From assembly GCA_036558645.1 (NCBI GenBank), contig DATBFG010000072.1, forward strand, positions 62,001 to 126,000: DNA of 64,000 nucleotides, in the 5' to 3' direction. The notes beneath the pieces are model-generated. The model was given only the letters and a program-made list of their open reading frames with translations. It was not told where the DNA came from and did not search any database. This DNA is from DATBFG01 sp036558645 (GTDB taxonomy: Bacteria; Acidobacteriota; Terriglobia; Terriglobales; Acidobacteriaceae). Of the stretch, positions 62,590 to 64,000 are shown piece by piece (positions within the stretch are counted from its first letter, which is position 1; every line of letters starts with the position of its first letter). The position numbers were made by a program, and so were the translations under genes.

Positions 62590-63015
62590 TTAGTGACTTG
62601 CGCTTCCCGCCGAGACGGGCGCCGGCTCGTTCACACCCTTCTTCTTTTTCCAGTCGTGAATAGCCGCACGGATTGCGTCTTCTGCCAGCACCGAGCAGTG
62701 AATCTTCACTGGTGGCAGCGACAGTTCTTTGACGATCTCCGTGTTCTTGATCTGGAGCGCCTCTTCTACCGTCTTGCCCTTTACCCACTCGGTCGCCAAG
62801 GATGAAGATGCAATCGCCGATCCGCAGCCAAAGGTCTTAAACTTGGCGTCTTCAATGACATTGGTCTCGGGATTCACCTTGATTTGCAGTTTCATGACGT
62901 CACCGCACTCGGGAGCGCCGACCAATCCGGTGCCCACGTCGGTGCTGTTCTTGTCCATCGATCCCACGTTGCGGGGGTTGTTGTAGTGATCGATTACCTT
63001 GTCGCTATATGCCAT
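62590..63015 (-). CDS. iscU: Iron-sulfur scaffold IscU
   Basis: 141 residues. The cluster ligands are C37 (APECGD), C64 (FGCGSAIASS) and C107 (IHCSVLAED), and the HscA-recognition motif LPPVK is at 100-104. It is the scaffold on which clusters form with sulfur from IscS. A Lys/Pro/Ser tail ends the protein. It follows iscS after about 130 bases. Confidence 0.95.
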   Translation of the reverse strand: MAYSDKVIDHYNNPRNVGSMDKNSTDVGTGLVGAPECGDVMKLQIKVNPETNVIEDAKFKTFGCGSAIASSSLATEWVKGKTVEEALQIKNTEIVKELSLPPVKIHCSVLAEDAIRAAIHDWKKKKGVNEPAPVSAGSASH

Positions 63016-63143
63016 CTCTATCTCCAGGTTTCGAAGTCAAAGTTTCAAAGTTTCGAATGTGTCAAAGTCTCAAGGATGTCAGACTTGTTTTCAGAGCTCC
63101 GAAAGAACCTAAACTTTTGAAACTCTGAAACCCTTGAAACTTG
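63016..63143. repeat. iscS-iscU spacer with repeated CAAAGTTTC-like words
   Basis: This 128-base spacer carries several variants of (T)CAAAGTTTC/GAAACTTTG on both strands (for example AGTCAAAGTTTCAAAGTTTCG and TTTTGAAACTCTGAAACCC). Similar short repeats (AATTGCCGAATTTTCG, 61170-61200) occupy the hscA-hscB spacer. They can form weak hairpins; no gene or riboswitch is recognised. Confidence 0.4.
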
Positions 63144-64000
63144 CTATTCCGCGGCCCACTTGACCGATTTCAGATCGATGCCTTCCTTTGCCATCTCGTA
63201 AAGCGGCGAGAGTTCGCGCAGACGCTGCACTGTTTCAACGACCCGGTCAGAAACGTAATCCACTTCAGCTTGCGTGTTAAATCGTCCAATTCCGAAGCGA
63301 ATCGAGCTATGTGCCAGGTCATCGCCCGTGCCTAGAGCCTTCAACACATAAGATGGCTCTAGCGTTGCGGAGGTGCATGCAGATCCGCTCGAAACAGCAA
63401 TGTCGTTGATGCCCATCAGCAGAGATTCACCTTCTACATAGGCGAAGCTGATGTTGAGGTTCCCGGGCAGGCGATGCTCCATGGTGCCGTTGATATAGAC
63501 CTCGTCGAGCCGGTTCATAATGCGATCCTTTAAACGATCGCGCAACCCGGCCAGATGAGCGCCTTCCTGCGGCATCTCTTCCGAAGCGAGAGCACACGCT
63601 TTTCCGAGACCAACGATGCCCGGCACATTCAATGTTCCCGACCGCATACCTCGCTCGTGTCCGCCGCCATCGATGATCGGCGAGATCTGCACGCGAGGGT
63701 TCTTACGGCGAACATACAATGCGCCCACACCCTTAGGCCCGTACATCTTATGAGCAGAAATCGACATGACGTCGATGTTGTACTTATTTACATCTACCGG
63801 AATCTTGCCTACCGCCTGGGTCGCGTCACTATGGAATATGACGCCCTTCTCGCGACAAATCTTTCCAATCTCGCCAACAGGCTGTAACACGCCAATTTCG
63901 TTGTTGGCCCACATGATGGTGACCAGGATCGTCTTGTCATCGATTGCGCGCTTAAGATCGTCGAGATCGACCAAGCCGTCCTTCTGGACGGGCAAGTAGG
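63144..64000 (-). CDS. iscS: Cysteine desulfurase IscS (partial; 5' end outside window)
   Basis: The C-terminal 285 or so residues of IscS. The PLP Lys is in SISAHKMYGPKGVGALYVRR, and the active-site Cys loop is SSGSACTSATLEPSYVLKALG. WANNEIGVLQPVGEIG and SDATQAVGKIPVDV are further family motifs. The frame stays open to the window edge and reads into a sequence resembling the usual YLPV start of the region, so the gene continues upstream. It supplies sulfur from cysteine to IscU. Confidence 0.95.
   Translation of the reverse strand, partial: YLPVQKDGLVDLDDLKRAIDDKTILVTIMWANNEIGVLQPVGEIGKICREKGVIFHSDATQAVGKIPVDVNKYNIDVMSISAHKMYGPKGVGALYVRRKNPRVQISPIIDGGGHERGMRSGTLNVPGIVGLGKACALASEEMPQEGAHLAGLRDRLKDRIMNRLDEVYINGTMEHRLPGNLNISFAYVEGESLLMGINDIAVSSGSACTSATLEPSYVLKALGTGDDLAHSSIRFGIGRFNTQAEVDYVSDRVVETVQRLRELSPLYEMAKEGIDLKSVKWAAE

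Noticed and set aside
63144..63995. iscS starting at a TTG at 63995
   Set aside because: The frame remains open to the window edge and matches mid-protein IscS sequence, so the TTG is an internal Leu codon.
1..64000. CRISPR arrays, tRNA, rRNA or prophage
   Set aside because: No regularly spaced direct repeats, cloverleaf-like sequences, rRNA stretches or phage structural genes were seen while reading the window; a computed search with tRNAscan or Infernal would be needed to be certain.

Overview
The window most likely comes from an Acidobacteriota chromosome of the soil Terriglobia/Koribacter type. This is an inference from gene content: a MacB/FtsX permease of the kind expanded as orphan permeases in acidobacteria, a very large Oar-like TonB-dependent receptor with an N-terminal carboxypeptidase-regulatory-like domain, FG-GAP/VCBS, HAF and YVTN repeat secreted proteins, a Ser/Thr kinase-TPR protein, PilZ proteins and a RAYT transposase with REP sequences. 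GC is moderately high. I saw no tRNA, rRNA, CRISPR array, prophage or integrated plasmid.

Layout. 1-10 kb: 5' part of an ABC permease, a VOC protein, a VCBS-repeat exported protein, an atypical NarL-type regulator next to a PilZ protein, and a lemA-DUF2207 pair. 10-20 kb: a secreted unknown, a split LigD (phosphoesterase part and ATP-dependent ligase part in different frames across an A9 run), a Nudix hydrolase, a CGNR regulator divergent from a DMT exporter with a hairpin over its ribosome binding site, and a chromate operon chrB-pepE-ocd-chrA. 20-30 kb: GAF/zinc-ribbon protein, DUF1326 protein, NarL-type histidine kinase, Ser/Thr kinase-TPR protein, a TonB-like protein, and a small oxidative/iron group (ferritin-like protein, Cys-rich small protein, OsmC). 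30-40 kb: alkaline-phosphatase-fold membrane hydrolase divergent from a GT39-like glycosyltransferase, a tandem UspA protein, a CpaE-like ATPase, a second PilZ protein, an MFS exporter and an M48 protease. 40-50 kb: RAYT with three REP copies, a four-gene 2-oxoacid:ferredoxin oxidoreductase operon (korDABC), the 1129-residue Oar-like receptor with a strong terminator, an M50 protease, HU and dcd. 50-58 kb: an Hfq-domain protein with an unusual N-terminal extension, a YVTN protein, DNA polymerase III delta-prime, tmk, a sedolisin-fold protein that seems to have lost its catalytic residues, a LmbE-type deacetylase, a YraN protein, galT and a HAF-repeat protein. 58-64 kb: a complete ISC iron-sulfur operon on the minus strand (iscS, cut by the window edge, then iscU, iscA, hscB, hscA, fdx, iscX).

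Working together: the ISC operon would supply clusters to the ferredoxin-dependent KorDABC enzyme. The TonB-like protein and the Oar receptor fit outer-membrane uptake. The ferritin-like, Cys-rich and OsmC genes look like a redox/iron stress group. The best candidates for unusual biology are the A9/dnaX-like slippery junction inside LigD, the chromate operon carrying amino-acid and peptide enzymes, the ribosome-site-masking hairpin in front of the DMT exporter, the degenerate receiver and sedolisin proteins, and the Hfq extension. I did not find a convincing wholly new multigene system.
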